Shown: positions 41,763-49,698, counted from the first letter of the stretch. The stretch: 64,000 nt of DNA from DATAJX01 sp036261915 (GCA_036261915.1 DATAJX010000006.1:124001-188000), one strand, 5' to 3'. The notes: generated by a model from the sequence alone, not told the origin. Numbers and translations: made by a program.

Positions 41763-42009
41763 GCGAGGCCTGCTCGGCCAGAATAGTGACCGAGTGAGGC
41801 TGCACATCGGCAAAGGCGCCGGTCACGCTAAAGCGGCTCTTGCGGCCAGCCGTGTCGGTCACTTCCACCACTTCGCCGTCGCGCAGGGTGCTGATCAGCG
41901 GCATGTGGCCGGGCATCACGCCAAAAAAACCGTCGTCACCCGGCAGCTCCACAAAGCTGGCATCGGTGGCGGCCACCTGGGCGGCGGGGGTGATGAGTTC
42001 AAATTTCAT
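41755..42009 (-). CDS. atpC: ATP synthase epsilon subunit, short form
   Basis: 84 residues, only the N-terminal beta-sandwich of F1 epsilon (ELITPAAQVAATDASFVELPGDDGFFGVMPGHMPLIS). The C-terminal helical hairpin, which in other bacteria inhibits ATP hydrolysis, is missing. The gene stands alone on the minus strand, 2.6 kb from atpD with a divergent gene and four small genes between, instead of following atpD directly. Confidence 0.93.
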   Translation of the reverse strand: MKFELITPAAQVAATDASFVELPGDDGFFGVMPGHMPLISTLRDGEVVEVTDTAGRKSRFSVTGAFADVQPHSVTILAEQASLI

Positions 42010-42128
42010 GCCGGTGTTTTACGGGTAACTGCATGGCTTGGCAACCCACCCGGCCGCTGCTACGGTGCGGCAACGTTCTTACGGTTCATCTCACCGGCCT
42101 TTTGGCCCGCAGTCATGGAGCACCGTGT

Positions 42129-42818
42129 ATGAATTTCCACCCCCTTCCCCTGCCAACCCCAACCTTGCCCGCCATCGCGGCGGATTTCCAAACGCACCTG
42201 CGCACCCAGGTCAGCCCCGACGTGTTCGAGCACCATCTCAAAGGCCTCCAGCTCGAAAGCATCGACACCCGCAACGTGCCGACTTTTTCGGTGGCCCACC
42301 AGGGCCTTAAACGCCTGGTCGAAAAACGCTACATGCCGCATATCATCGCGGCATGGCAGCAGCAGTTTGCCGGGGTGGCCACGTGCCATATCACCCAGCG
42401 GCTGCCTGTCTTCCGGCGCACGCAACCGGTGCCCCTTCCGGCCTTTTTGCCCCCACCCCCCGCAGCCCCGGAGAAAACGGTCCAAGCCATGCCCGCACCG
42501 CCGCCCAAAGCCGAAAGGCTGCCAGGCCCGCTCCGGTTCACCTCAGCCAGGGTCTGCACCGCCGTCGCCGAGGTCTACGGCATCGCCGAAGAACTTTTGC
42601 AAAGCCATAGCCGCGCATCCAACGTGGTGTTTCCCCGCCAGGTGGGCATGTACGTCTGCAAGCTGGGCAAAAGCGGTTCGGCCGCGCAAATCGGCAAGGC
42701 CTTCGGGCGGCGCGACCACACCACCGTGCTGCATGGCTGCAAACAGGTTGAAAAAAAACGACACCTCCAGCAGGTATCCCAACAGATCGACCAGGTCCTG
42801 GCCCTGCTGCAAACCTGA
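42129..42818 (+). CDS. DnaA-like protein with domains I and IV but no AAA+ domain
   Basis: 229 residues. Residues 15-90 resemble DnaA domain I (helix-strand pattern ending FSVAHQGLKRLVEKRYMPHI, compare the DnaA APNRFVLDWVRDKY block). Residues 91-135 are a Pro/Ala linker. Residues 136-228 are a full DnaA domain IV: VAEVYGIAEELLQSHSR, FPRQVGMYVCKLG, IGKAFGRRDHTTVLHGCKQV, with the DnaA-box recognition motif RDHTTVLH at 195-202. The whole AAA+ ATPase (domain III, about 220 residues) is absent. The protein should be able to bind DnaA boxes and DnaA-domain-I partners without initiating, so it could modulate replication; that is inference. The start has GGAG ten bases upstream. It lies between atpC and atpD. 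Confidence 0.8.
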   Translation: MNFHPLPLPTPTLPAIAADFQTHLRTQVSPDVFEHHLKGLQLESIDTRNVPTFSVAHQGLKRLVEKRYMPHIIAAWQQQFAGVATCHITQRLPVFRRTQPVPLPAFLPPPPAAPEKTVQAMPAPPPKAERLPGPLRFTSARVCTAVAEVYGIAEELLQSHSRASNVVFPRQVGMYVCKLGKSGSAAQIGKAFGRRDHTTVLHGCKQVEKKRHLQQVSQQIDQVLALLQT

Positions 42819-42837
42819 GCCACCCGATCGCACCAGC

Positions 42838-42865
42838 AAAAGCGGCCCCACGGGGCCGCTTTTTT
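42838..42865. terminator. bidirectional terminator
   Basis: AAAGCGGCCCC/GGGGCCGCTTT stem with T tract, between the DnaA-like gene and the exported Met/Gly-rich protein gene. Confidence 0.88.
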
Positions 42866-42878
42866 GTCTGGCGAAAGA

Positions 42879-43226
42879 CTATTTGCCCATGCTGCTGGGA
42901 GCGCTGTCGTTATCACCGTCGGTGCCGCCCATCGGCATGTCGCCGGGCAGGCCTTCGGGCAGGCCGCTGTCCACGGGGGCGCCCATGTCCATGGTGGGGG
43001 CCACGCCGGGCATGCCAATGCTGCCCGAAACATCATCCTTGCCACCGGCAACCATGGGGTTCACCGGGTCCATGGCGCCACCGGCGGGCAGGGTCAGGTC
43101 GGGGCCGCCGGCAATGGCCTGCTGGGCGCTGCCGGTGGTGGTGGGTTCGCTAATTTGCATGGGTTCGGCCACGGCGGTGCCGGCAACGCAGGCGGCCAGC
43201 AACAGGGGCATCAGCAGTTTGATCAT
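42879..43226 (-). CDS. small exported Gly/Met/Pro-rich protein
   Basis: 115 residues. A signal peptide (residues 1-20, ends GTAVA) is followed by an acidic, low-complexity region rich in Gly, Pro, Met and Asp (GMPGVAPTMDMGAPVD, GLPGDMPMGG). No domain recognised. The Met-rich segments could bind copper, which is speculation. First of four small exported-protein genes on the minus strand between atpC and atpD. Confidence 0.7.
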   Translation of the reverse strand: MIKLLMPLLLAACVAGTAVAEPMQISEPTTTGSAQQAIAGGPDLTLPAGGAMDPVNPMVAGGKDDVSGSIGMPGVAPTMDMGAPVDSGLPEGLPGDMPMGGTDGDNDSAPSSMGK

Positions 43227-43295
43227 GGGGGTATCCTTGTATTGTTATCGGTTATTCAAAAACTTATCCGAGTGTAACCTTGCCCGTAACCAAAA

Positions 43296-43327
43296 CAAGC
43301 CCCCTTGCGGGGGCTTGCAAAAATAAT
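43296..43327 (-). terminator. rho-independent terminator
   Basis: CAAGCCCCC-TTGC-GGGGGCTTG; on the minus strand it follows the Lys/His-rich protein gene and has T residues on both sides. Confidence 0.8.
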
Positions 43328-43340
43328 TCGCAGGGGCGAA

Positions 43341-43568
43341 CTACTTGGCCTTTTTCATGGCCTTTTTGCCCATGTGCTTTTTGCCGATGTGCTTCTTCAT
43401 TTCCTTCTTGTGGGCACCCTTGTGCATGGCCGGGTTGTACTTACCGTGGTTGGCCTTGCGGATGGTGAATTCAGCGCGGGTATCGGTGGGGTTCATGTCG
43501 TCGGCACGCACGGGCATGGCGGCGGTAAAGCCGGCGGCAACCAGGGCGATGATCATCAGGTTTTTCAT
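43341..43568 (-). CDS. small exported Lys/His-rich protein (paralogue of 49699-49941)
   Basis: 75 residues. Signal peptide ends near VRADD; the mature part ends in a strongly basic tail with alternating Lys, His and Gly (HKKEMKKHIGKKHMGKKAM). The same tail pattern and overall plan occur in the 80-residue protein at 49699-49941, so the two look like paralogues. Possible roles: polyanion or metal binding in the periplasm. A strong GGAG-type Shine-Dalgarno (AAGGAGAA) precedes it. Confidence 0.7.
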   Translation of the reverse strand: MKNLMIIALVAAGFTAAMPVRADDMNPTDTRAEFTIRKANHGKYNPAMHKGAHKKEMKKHIGKKHMGKKAMKKAK

Positions 43569-43660
43569 GAGGGGGGTTCTCCTTGTTTATATTTACCAAA
43601 ATGGCTCGGGTATCCTAAGCCAGGCGGCAACTTCTACAATAAAGTACCACCCAAACCTGA

Positions 43661-43689
43661 CACACCCCCGGCAGGGGGTGTGTTTTTTA
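43661..43689 (+). terminator. terminator-like hairpin
   Basis: CACACCCCC-GGCA-GGGGGTGTG followed by six T residues on the plus strand. The adjacent genes are both minus, so its target is unclear. Confidence 0.5.
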
Positions 43690-43736
43690 GGTCGTAGTTT
43701 GAATAACTTAGCTTACGCCAAGCTTACCCTTGCAGG

Positions 43737-44126
43737 CTATTGGGCAACCGGTGCAGCGGCCTTCATGGCGTCCTTCTTGGCTTTCCACTCTTCGCGCTTC
43801 TGCTTCATGTCGCCCATTTTCTGCTCGCGCTCGGCCTTGAACTTCTCGTGCATGGCCTGGCCTTCCTTGCGGCAGTTTTCGTGGATGGTCTTCATTTCCT
43901 CGGGGCTCTTGGCGGCCTGACCGGCTTGGAAACACTTGTCCATCTTGGCATCCATCTCGGCGCGGCGGGCGTCACGCTCTTTCACCATTTCGGCGTGGTG
44001 CTCGGCCATTTTGGCCTTCATCTGCTCCATGCTGGGCTTTTCCATGCCGGCGGGCGCAGCGGGGGTTTGGGCCATGGCCGGAACGGCAACGGCGGCCAGA
44101 GCGGCGATCAACAGGTACTTATGCAT
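43737..44126 (-). CDS. small exported helical protein with Cys pair
   Basis: 129 residues. Signal peptide ends PAMAQ (residue 20). The mature part is a charged, Met/Lys/Glu-rich helix with Cys65 and Cys85, in the setting KCFQAGQ..IHENC. The protein from 44202-44531 has the same plan with Cys46 and Cys65, so the two appear related. The Cys spacing on a helical hairpin could form a disulfide. Function unknown. I use the ATG at 44126 because the signal peptide begins there. Confidence 0.7.
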   Translation of the reverse strand: MHKYLLIAALAAVAVPAMAQTPAAPAGMEKPSMEQMKAKMAEHHAEMVKERDARRAEMDAKMDKCFQAGQAAKSPEEMKTIHENCRKEGQAMHEKFKAEREQKMGDMKQKREEWKAKKDAMKAAAPVAQ

Positions 44127-44164
44127 AACAGGTGCTTTCTTGTTGGGGTTGATAGTCATCCAAT

Positions 44165-44189
44165 AATAAGGCCCCTCAAGGAGCGGGGC
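44165..44189 (-). terminator. hairpin terminator
   Basis: On the minus strand GGCCCC..GGGGCC followed by TTATT, after the 109-residue exported protein gene. Confidence 0.55.
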
Positions 44190-44201
44190 CAAGGGCATTC
44201 C

Positions 44202-44531
44202 TTACGGCGCGCTTACGCGGGGTAAGTTTGCCGCCTCCGGGGCGGGCTTGCGCGCGGCACGGCTTTGTTTTTGCTGTGTTTGGGCGGCACGCATGTCGGC
44301 CTTGAACTGCTGCTGCAGTTTCCGGTCATCCTCGGCGCATTTGGCGTAGCTGGCCTTCATGGCCTTGGGCACAACGGCCGAAGCGGCTTTAAAACACTGT
44401 TCGCGCTTGGTGTTCATGTCGGCCAACCGGGCGGCCACAGCATCAGCCTGCTGGGCCAAAGCCGGAAAACTCAGGGCAGCCAGTAAAGCCATCAACACAA
44501 ACGTGGCGGTCACTATAAAAGAGCGCTGCAT
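44202..44531 (-). CDS. small exported helical protein with Cys pair (paralogue)
   Basis: 109 residues: signal peptide (ends FPALAQ), then a helical basic region with Cys46 (EQCFKAAS) and Cys65 (SYAKCAED), and an Arg/Ala/Pro tail. It resembles its neighbour at 43737-44126 in plan and Cys spacing. A hairpin with GGCCCC/GGGGCC and TTATT ends each of the two transcripts, and atpD ends in a near copy of the same hairpin. Confidence 0.65.
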   Translation of the reverse strand: MQRSFIVTATFVLMALLAALSFPALAQQADAVAARLADMNTKREQCFKAASAVVPKAMKASYAKCAEDDRKLQQQFKADMRAAQTQQKQSRAARKPAPEAANLPRVSAP

Positions 44532-44564
44532 GGATCTGCTTTCTATCTGTTTATTAGCCCTAAC

Positions 44565-44592
44565 AATAAGGCCCCGCAGGTGCGGGGCCAAT
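44565..44592 (-). terminator. atpD terminator
   Basis: On the minus strand GGCCCCGC-ACCT-GCGGGGCC followed by TTATTG, 38 bases after atpD. It shows that atpD is not co-transcribed with a downstream atpC. Confidence 0.75.
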
Positions 44593-44629
44593 AGGGTTGT
44601 TTACCCGTTGCTTACGCCATGGGCTTACT

Positions 44630-46099
44630 TTAGGCGGCCAGCTTTTTGGCCTTCTCCAGCACTTCATCAATGCCACCCACCATATAAAACGCGGCTTCGG
44701 GCAGGTTGTCGTGCTTGCCGGCCAGAATTTCGGCAAACCCGCGGATGGTATCGGCCAGCTTCACATACTTGCCGGGCGCGCCGGTAAACTGTTCAGCCAC
44801 GTGGAAGGGCTGGCTCAAAAAGCGCTCCAACCGGCGGGCACGTTGCACCACCAGCTTGTCGTCCTCGCTCAGTTCGTCCATGCCCAAAATGGCAATGATA
44901 TCCTGCAGCGCCTTGTAGCGTTGCAGCGTGCTCTGCACCTGCGTGGCCACACGGTAGTGCTCTTCGCCCACCACTTGGGGGTCAAGCATGCGGCTGGTGC
45001 TGTCCAGCGGGTCAACCGCGGGGTAAATGCCCTTTTCGGCAATGCTGCGGTTCAGCACGGTGGTGGCGTCCAGGTGGGCAAAGGTGGTGGCGGGGGCCGG
45101 GTCGGTCAAATCGTCCGCCGGTACGTACACGGCCTGCACCGATGTGATCGAGCCACGCTTGGTCGATGTAATACGTTCCTGCATGGCGCCCATGTCGGTG
45201 GCCAGCGTGGGCTGGTAGCCCACCGCGCTCGGAATACGGCCCAGCAGCGCACTCACCTCACTCCCCGCCTGCGTAAAGCGGAAGATGTTGTCCACAAAGA
45301 ACAGCACGTCCTTGCCTTCCACGTCGCGGAAGTATTCGGCCTGCACCAGCCCGGTCAGCGCCACGCGGGCGCGGGCGCCCGGCGGTTCGTTCATCTGGCC
45401 ATAAACCAAAGTGGCTTTGCTCTTCTTGGCATCGCCCGGCACAATAACGCCGCTCTCGATCATTTCGTGGTACAGGTCGTTCCCTTCGCGGGTGCGCTCA
45501 CCCACCCCGGCAAACACGCTGTAACCGCCGTGACCCTTGGCGATGTTGTTGATCAACTCCTGGATCAGCACGGTCTTGCCCACACCGGCACCGCCGAACA
45601 GGCCGATCTTACCGCCCTTGGCATAAGGCTCCAGCAGGTCGATCACCTTAATGCCGGTTTCGAGGATCTGCGCCGCGGTGCTCTGGTCGGCAAAGCTGGG
45701 GGCCGCACGGTGAATGGGCCAGATCAGCTTGGTGTCCATGGCGCCGCGCTCGTCAATCGGCTCACCCACCACGTTCATGATGCGGCCGAGGTTGCCGGGG
45801 CCCACGGGCACGCTGATCGGCGCACCGGTGTCGGCCACGGGCTGGCCGCGGGTCAACCCGTCGGTGGTGTCCATGGCAATGGCGCGCACGGTGTTCTCAC
45901 CCACGTGCTGGGCGGTCTCCAGCACCAGCGTGCCGGTGTCGCGTTCAATGGTCAGGGCGTTCAAAATGGCCGGAAGCTCGCCCTCGAACTGCACGTCCAC
46001 CACGGGGCCGATCACGCGGGTGATGGCGCCGGTGGCGGCATTCTTTTTGGCAGCGGGTTTGCTCGAAACTTTGGTCACTTTAGCGGGGGCTTTGGCCAT
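44630..46099 (-). CDS. atpD: ATP synthase beta subunit
   Basis: 489 residues. P-loop GGAGVGKTVLIQELI, catalytic Glu region GVGERTREGNDLY, DELSEEED-like DELSEDDK near the end, and LGRIPSAVGYQPTLATDMG. An N-terminal basic lead (AKAPAKVTKVSSKPAAKKN) of about 20 residues precedes the family start ITRVIGPVVDVQF. Not flanked by atpG or atpC: murI and five small plus-strand genes separate it from atpG. Confidence 0.98.
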   Translation of the reverse strand: MAKAPAKVTKVSSKPAAKKNAATGAITRVIGPVVDVQFEGELPAILNALTIERDTGTLVLETAQHVGENTVRAIAMDTTDGLTRGQPVADTGAPISVPVGPGNLGRIMNVVGEPIDERGAMDTKLIWPIHRAAPSFADQSTAAQILETGIKVIDLLEPYAKGGKIGLFGGAGVGKTVLIQELINNIAKGHGGYSVFAGVGERTREGNDLYHEMIESGVIVPGDAKKSKATLVYGQMNEPPGARARVALTGLVQAEYFRDVEGKDVLFFVDNIFRFTQAGSEVSALLGRIPSAVGYQPTLATDMGAMQERITSTKRGSITSVQAVYVPADDLTDPAPATTFAHLDATTVLNRSIAEKGIYPAVDPLDSTSRMLDPQVVGEEHYRVATQVQSTLQRYKALQDIIAILGMDELSEDDKLVVQRARRLERFLSQPFHVAEQFTGAPGKYVKLADTIRGFAEILAGKHDNLPEAAFYMVGGIDEVLEKAKKLAA

Positions 46100-46168
46100 G
46101 TATTCTCTCTTCTTTAATATCGCGCGGAACCTGCCCAATTTCTGCTGACGGGTCAAGCTTTTTCGCGT

Positions 46169-46181
46169 TATACATGGGCCC
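46169..46181 (+). promoter_or_regulatory. putative leaderless promoter of murI
   Basis: TATACAT ends six bases before the murI ATG; no Shine-Dalgarno. Confidence 0.4.
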
Positions 46182-47018
46182 ATGATAGGCGTCTTCGACA
46201 GCGGCCACGGCGGGCTCACCGTCATGGCCGAACTCCTGCACCGTTTCCCGCAACGGCGCTTCGTGTATTTCGGCGACCACGCCCACGCCCCCTACGGCGA
46301 TAAAACTGGCGCGCAGATCGTGGCCCACACCAAGGCCGCGCTCGAAGTATTGTTCGAGCAAGGCTGCACGCTGGTGGTCATGGCCTGCAATACTGCCAGT
46401 GCCGCCGCCGCCCGTACCCTGCAAACCGAGTGGCTCCCCACCGCACACGCCGGCAAGCGCGTGCTCGGCATCATCGCCCCCACGGTCGAGGCCGCCACGC
46501 AAACCCCGTGGTCGGTCAAAACGCCGCAGTTCCCGCAAAAGTATAATACCGACACCATCGCCCTGTTCGGCACCTCGGTCACGGTCAACTCGGGCGTGTT
46601 CGAAACCGAAGTGGCCAAACGCTGCCCGCAGGCGCGGGTGGTGGGGCAGGCCTGTCCGGCGCTGGTGCCGCTGCTCGAGCGCGGCGCCCCCGAAGACGAA
46701 CTGCGCACCGAGGTCGAAAAGTACGTGGCCGAACTGCTGGCCAGATCAAAACACACACCCGAATGGGCCATCCTCGGCTGCACGCACTATCCGCTCATCG
46801 CGCACATGTTCCGTGCCGCGCTGCCCGCCGCCACGCGCATGCTCAACCAGCCGCTGGCCGTGGCCAACGCGCTCGAAGACTACCTCGCCCGCCACCCCGA
46901 ATTCGACAGCCCCACCCCGCACGCGCAGCCGGTATACCTCACCTCGGGCAACGCGGCCGAAGTGTCGCGCGTGGCACAGTTGTTCACCGGGCAGCCGCTG
47001 GTTTTCCAAAAGGCCTAG
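46182..47018 (+). CDS. murI: glutamate racemase
   Basis: 278 residues; makes D-glutamate for peptidoglycan. Blocks: GVFDSGHGGLTVMAEL (catalytic Asp region), YFGDHAHAPYGDK, VVMACNTASAAA (first catalytic Cys) and ILGCTHYPLIAHMF (second catalytic Cys). Divergent from atpD and inserted between atpD and atpG. Confidence 0.96.
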   Translation: MIGVFDSGHGGLTVMAELLHRFPQRRFVYFGDHAHAPYGDKTGAQIVAHTKAALEVLFEQGCTLVVMACNTASAAAARTLQTEWLPTAHAGKRVLGIIAPTVEAATQTPWSVKTPQFPQKYNTDTIALFGTSVTVNSGVFETEVAKRCPQARVVGQACPALVPLLERGAPEDELRTEVEKYVAELLARSKHTPEWAILGCTHYPLIAHMFRAALPAATRMLNQPLAVANALEDYLARHPEFDSPTPHAQPVYLTSGNAAEVSRVAQLFTGQPLVFQKA

Positions 47019-47085
47019 ACAGGCCCGCGCCGCTGCGCTTGACTGGTGCCAGGCTACGCATCACCTCAACGCTTGGAGTTTTCCC

Positions 47086-47304
47086 ATGAGCGCCCTCGAT
47101 TATTACGCCGAGCGCCCCGAGGCGCTCGATCGCATCCTCAACAACCGCGCGTGCATCAGCACCTGCCACACCGATTTCCAGACCCTCATCGCCACCCCCA
47201 GCTATGCGGCCATCAAGGCCCGCGCCAAGCAGGCCAATTACACGGTGCAGTTGCTGGCGGCCGAAACGGGTACCATCAACCTCAAGTTCTCCCGCCTGTT
47301 CTAG
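47086..47304 (+). CDS. 72-residue hypothetical protein
   Basis: A soluble protein (MSALDYYAERPEALDRILNN) with two Cys around residue 23-28 (ACISTC). No family recognised. A TTGACT box and GCTACGCA, spaced eight bases apart at 47039-47060, look like a promoter, and TTGGAG lies before the ATG. Ends in a terminator. Confidence 0.6.
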   Translation: MSALDYYAERPEALDRILNNRACISTCHTDFQTLIATPSYAAIKARAKQANYTVQLLAAETGTINLKFSRLF

Positions 47305-47313
47305 CAACCCAAA

Positions 47314-47339
47314 TGCGGCCCCCCCGGGGCCGCATTTTT
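47314..47339 (+). terminator. rho-independent terminator
   Basis: TGCGGCCCC-CCC-GGGGCCGCA followed by five T residues, ten bases after the 72-residue gene. Confidence 0.9.
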
Positions 47340-47340
47340 G

Positions 47341-47460
47341 CGCCGTGCAAAGGGCGCATTTTTTATGGTGTCGCACCCAAGGTGCGCTTCATAAGGGTAA
47401 CGCCGTGCCGAAGAAAAAGGCCGCAGGCCGACTTCGGCAAAAGGCGCATTTTTTATGGTT
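47341..47460. repeat. tandem duplication with hairpin insertion
   Basis: CGCCGTGC...CAAAGGGCGCATTTTTTATGG (47341-47368) returns at 47401-47458 with nearly the same sequence, but a 29-base palindrome (CCGAAG..CTTCGG with inner GGCC-GCA-GGCC, 47408-47437) sits inside the second copy. Without the insertion the period would be 60 bases. Confidence 0.75.
47371..47398 (+). repeat. short hairpin repeat, copy B
   Basis: CGCACC-CAA-GGTGCG followed by CTTCATAAGGGT; same plan as copies A (3909) and C (63966) with compensated stem changes. Confidence 0.65.
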
Positions 47461-47532
47461 TTTTGTCTTTATAAACGCAATGGGGCGTGGTTAAGGTTCG
47501 CCATTATCAACCTAAAGTGGAGGACTGTGCCC

Positions 47533-47799
47533 ATGAACCCGCAAAATAAAAAGCTGATCATCGCCGCCGCCGTCATCCTGGTGGTCTTCGCCTTGGGCTA
47601 CGCGTGGAATAAACAGCACCACCCGGCGGTCGAAACGCCCCTCAACAGCCCGCTGCTCAGCACCGTGCCCGATACCGGCACCCCCGCCGCCACGCCGGCC
47701 GAAATGGTCAGCGACACCACCTTCGACATCGTCAGCCCCAGCACGCAGCCGGTGGCCACCACGGTGTCCGAAGCCATGCCCGGCAGCAGCGGCCAATAG
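47533..47799 (+). CDS. 88-residue N-anchored membrane protein
   Basis: N-terminal membrane helix (KKLIIAAAVILVVFALGYAW) followed by a Pro/Thr/Ser-rich periplasmic tail. GGAGG lies 11 bases before the ATG. First of three adjacent genes (gaps of 3 and 0 bases) that all encode proteins with one N-terminal helix and a Pro/Thr-rich tail. Function unknown. Confidence 0.7.
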   Translation: MNPQNKKLIIAAAVILVVFALGYAWNKQHHPAVETPLNSPLLSTVPDTGTPAATPAEMVSDTTFDIVSPSTQPVATTVSEAMPGSSGQ

Positions 47800-47802
47800 C
47801 CC

Positions 47803-48072
47803 ATGAGCGGTTTCAACCTCGGCGCCCTCGTCGTCGCCTTCATCGCGCTGCTGTTCCTGGCCAACCTCGGCAGCAGCATTTTAACCGACTGGCAAACCCC
47901 CGCCAGCAACGGCGCCCCGGTGGGCGGCAGCCTGCTGCCCGCCGCCCCGGCGGTCGAGGCCCAGCCGGTCACGCTGCCCGGCAACCCGCAGCCGGTGGCC
48001 GTCATGCCGGTGCCCGCCACCACGCCCCCGCCCCCCAGCGGCAACCCCAACCTGCCGCTCGACCACAACTAG
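47803..48072 (+). CDS. 89-residue N-anchored membrane protein
   Basis: One N-terminal helix (LGALVVAFIALLFLANLG) and a Pro/Ala/Val-rich tail. Lies three bases after the previous gene; the stop abuts the next ATG (TAGATG). No family recognised. Confidence 0.65.
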   Translation: MSGFNLGALVVAFIALLFLANLGSSILTDWQTPASNGAPVGGSLLPAAPAVEAQPVTLPGNPQPVAVMPVPATTPPPPSGNPNLPLDHN

Positions 48073-48651
48073 ATGAACCGCCGTTCCGCCTTTGTTGCCG
48101 GTGCCGCCGGGGTGATGGTCCTCATCCTGCTCATGGCGCTCATGTACGTGTATAAAAACGTGCCCGCCAATGCGCCCGAACACGCGGTCGCCAGCATCGC
48201 CGCCAACATCTCCAACACCATGCTGCTGCCTCCACCCGTCACCGCCACCGGCAAAACCGTGCCCACCCGCCCGGTGGCGCGGGCCACCAACACCCGCGCG
48301 GTCATCGCCATCCAAAAGCCCAAACCCACGGTGGTCAAGTTCAGCAGTATCGAAGATACATTCACCGGCACCTGGGCGCCCTACCCCCGGCTGTGCGATA
48401 CGGCCTACTACAGCATCCACGATAAAAGCATCCGGAGTGCCGACGGCAACCTCTGCGCGGTCAACCACACCATGGGCAGCACCGGCGGCATCAGCGCCAC
48501 CGTGGTGCTCGACTGCCAAAACAACAATTACGCCGGGCGCGAAACCTGGAACATCTCGCAACCCCGCCCGGGTGCCCTCAGTATCCGTCAAAACGGCGGC
48601 AACGCCGTCAGCCTCATCAGCTGCGACAATCCCCAAGTGGCCAGCAATTAA
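48073..48651 (+). CDS. 192-residue N-anchored protein with C-terminal Cys-containing domain
   Basis: Membrane helix at about 8-28 (AGAAGVMVLILLMALMYVY), a Pro/Thr/Ala linker to about 95, then a possibly folded domain of about 90 residues with Cys in RLCDTAYYS, GNLCAVN, LDCQNNN and ISCDNP: four Cys could form two disulfides. I do not recognise a family. End of the three-gene set; a bidirectional terminator follows. Confidence 0.65.
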   Translation: MNRRSAFVAGAAGVMVLILLMALMYVYKNVPANAPEHAVASIAANISNTMLLPPPVTATGKTVPTRPVARATNTRAVIAIQKPKPTVVKFSSIEDTFTGTWAPYPRLCDTAYYSIHDKSIRSADGNLCAVNHTMGSTGGISATVVLDCQNNNYAGRETWNISQPRPGALSIRQNGGNAVSLISCDNPQVASN

Positions 48652-48675
48652 AAAACGCCCCGAAGGGCGTTTTTT
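48650..48675. terminator. bidirectional terminator
   Basis: AAAAAACGCCC-CGAA-GGGCGTTTTTT between the three-gene set and atpG. Confidence 0.9.
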
Positions 48676-49557
48676 CTAAAGGGCCTCCGCCCCCGAAATA
48701 ATTTCGATGAGTTCTTTCGTGATCGCCGCCTGACGCGAACGGTTGTATTGAATGGAAAGTTTCTTGATCATCTGGCCCGCGTTGCGTGTGGCGCTGTCCA
48801 TCGCGGTCATGCGCGCGGCCTGTTCGCTGGCGTTGGTTTCCAGCAGCGCGGCAAACACCTGCTGGGTCAGGTTCAGCGGCAGCAATTTTTCCAGTACGGC
48901 GTCGGCGCTCGGCTCGTAGCTCGCCACCGGTTTCGGCGTGTTCAGGTCCACCTCAGCGGTTTTAACGGCACCCACGGCAAAGGGCAAAAGCTGTTTTGCC
49001 GCAGGGGTTTGGGTCAGCATGCTTACGCATTGGCTGAACACCAGGTGCACCTCATCGGCAGCGCCGCTTTCAAAAGCCTCGCGCGCTTCAAGCGCAATTT
49101 TCTGCGCGGCGCTCACTTCAATGTTGCGGCCGAAATCGGTGTGGCTTGCCACCAGCAGGTGGGGGAAGCTCTGGCGGAACGCATCGCGCATTTTGCGCCC
49201 CACCGCCACCAGTTGCACGGTGCGGCCAAGGGCCAGCTGCCCGCGCACCCACTGGGTCGAAAGCTTGATGAGGTTGGCGTTCAAACTGCCGCACAAACCG
49301 CGGTCGGTGCCGCAGGCGATCAGCCGTACGATCTTCACGTTCGGGCGGCCCGTCAGCAACAGGGGGGCATCGCCACCGGCATTGGCGGTCAGGTCGCTCA
49401 AAATCTGGCTCAGGCGGGCGGCATAGGGGCGGCTGCCGTCAACGGCGGCGCGGGCGCGGCGTACCTTTGCGGCCGCCACCATCTTCATGGTTTTGGTGAT
49501 CTGCTGGGTGTTTTTAACACTCTTGATACGCGTGCGCAGGGTTTTTAAGGTGGCCAT
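48676..49557 (-). CDS. atpG: ATP synthase gamma subunit
   Basis: 293 residues. N-terminal TLRTRIKSVKNTQQITKTMKMVAAAKVRRA and C-terminal ERMTAMDSATRNAGQMIKKL-type (here RMTAMDSATRNAGQMI) and YNRSRQAAITKELIEIISGAEAL are the coiled-coil rotor ends; CGTDRGLCGSLNANL is the conserved middle. Standing alone on the minus strand between two groups of small plus-strand genes. Confidence 0.97.
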   Translation of the reverse strand: MATLKTLRTRIKSVKNTQQITKTMKMVAAAKVRRARAAVDGSRPYAARLSQILSDLTANAGGDAPLLLTGRPNVKIVRLIACGTDRGLCGSLNANLIKLSTQWVRGQLALGRTVQLVAVGRKMRDAFRQSFPHLLVASHTDFGRNIEVSAAQKIALEAREAFESGAADEVHLVFSQCVSMLTQTPAAKQLLPFAVGAVKTAEVDLNTPKPVASYEPSADAVLEKLLPLNLTQQVFAALLETNASEQAARMTAMDSATRNAGQMIKKLSIQYNRSRQAAITKELIEIISGAEAL

Positions 49558-49698
49558 GGGTTGCTTGTAGCAAATCCCCCCCCGCTAATCAATCATTTCG
49601 CCATGCTTACAAAGCATCATTTCCCACATTGAAAATGAGGCGAAACGGGGCCACCATAATAAGCAAGAGCCCCGCTCGACAACCAAAGGAGAACACAC

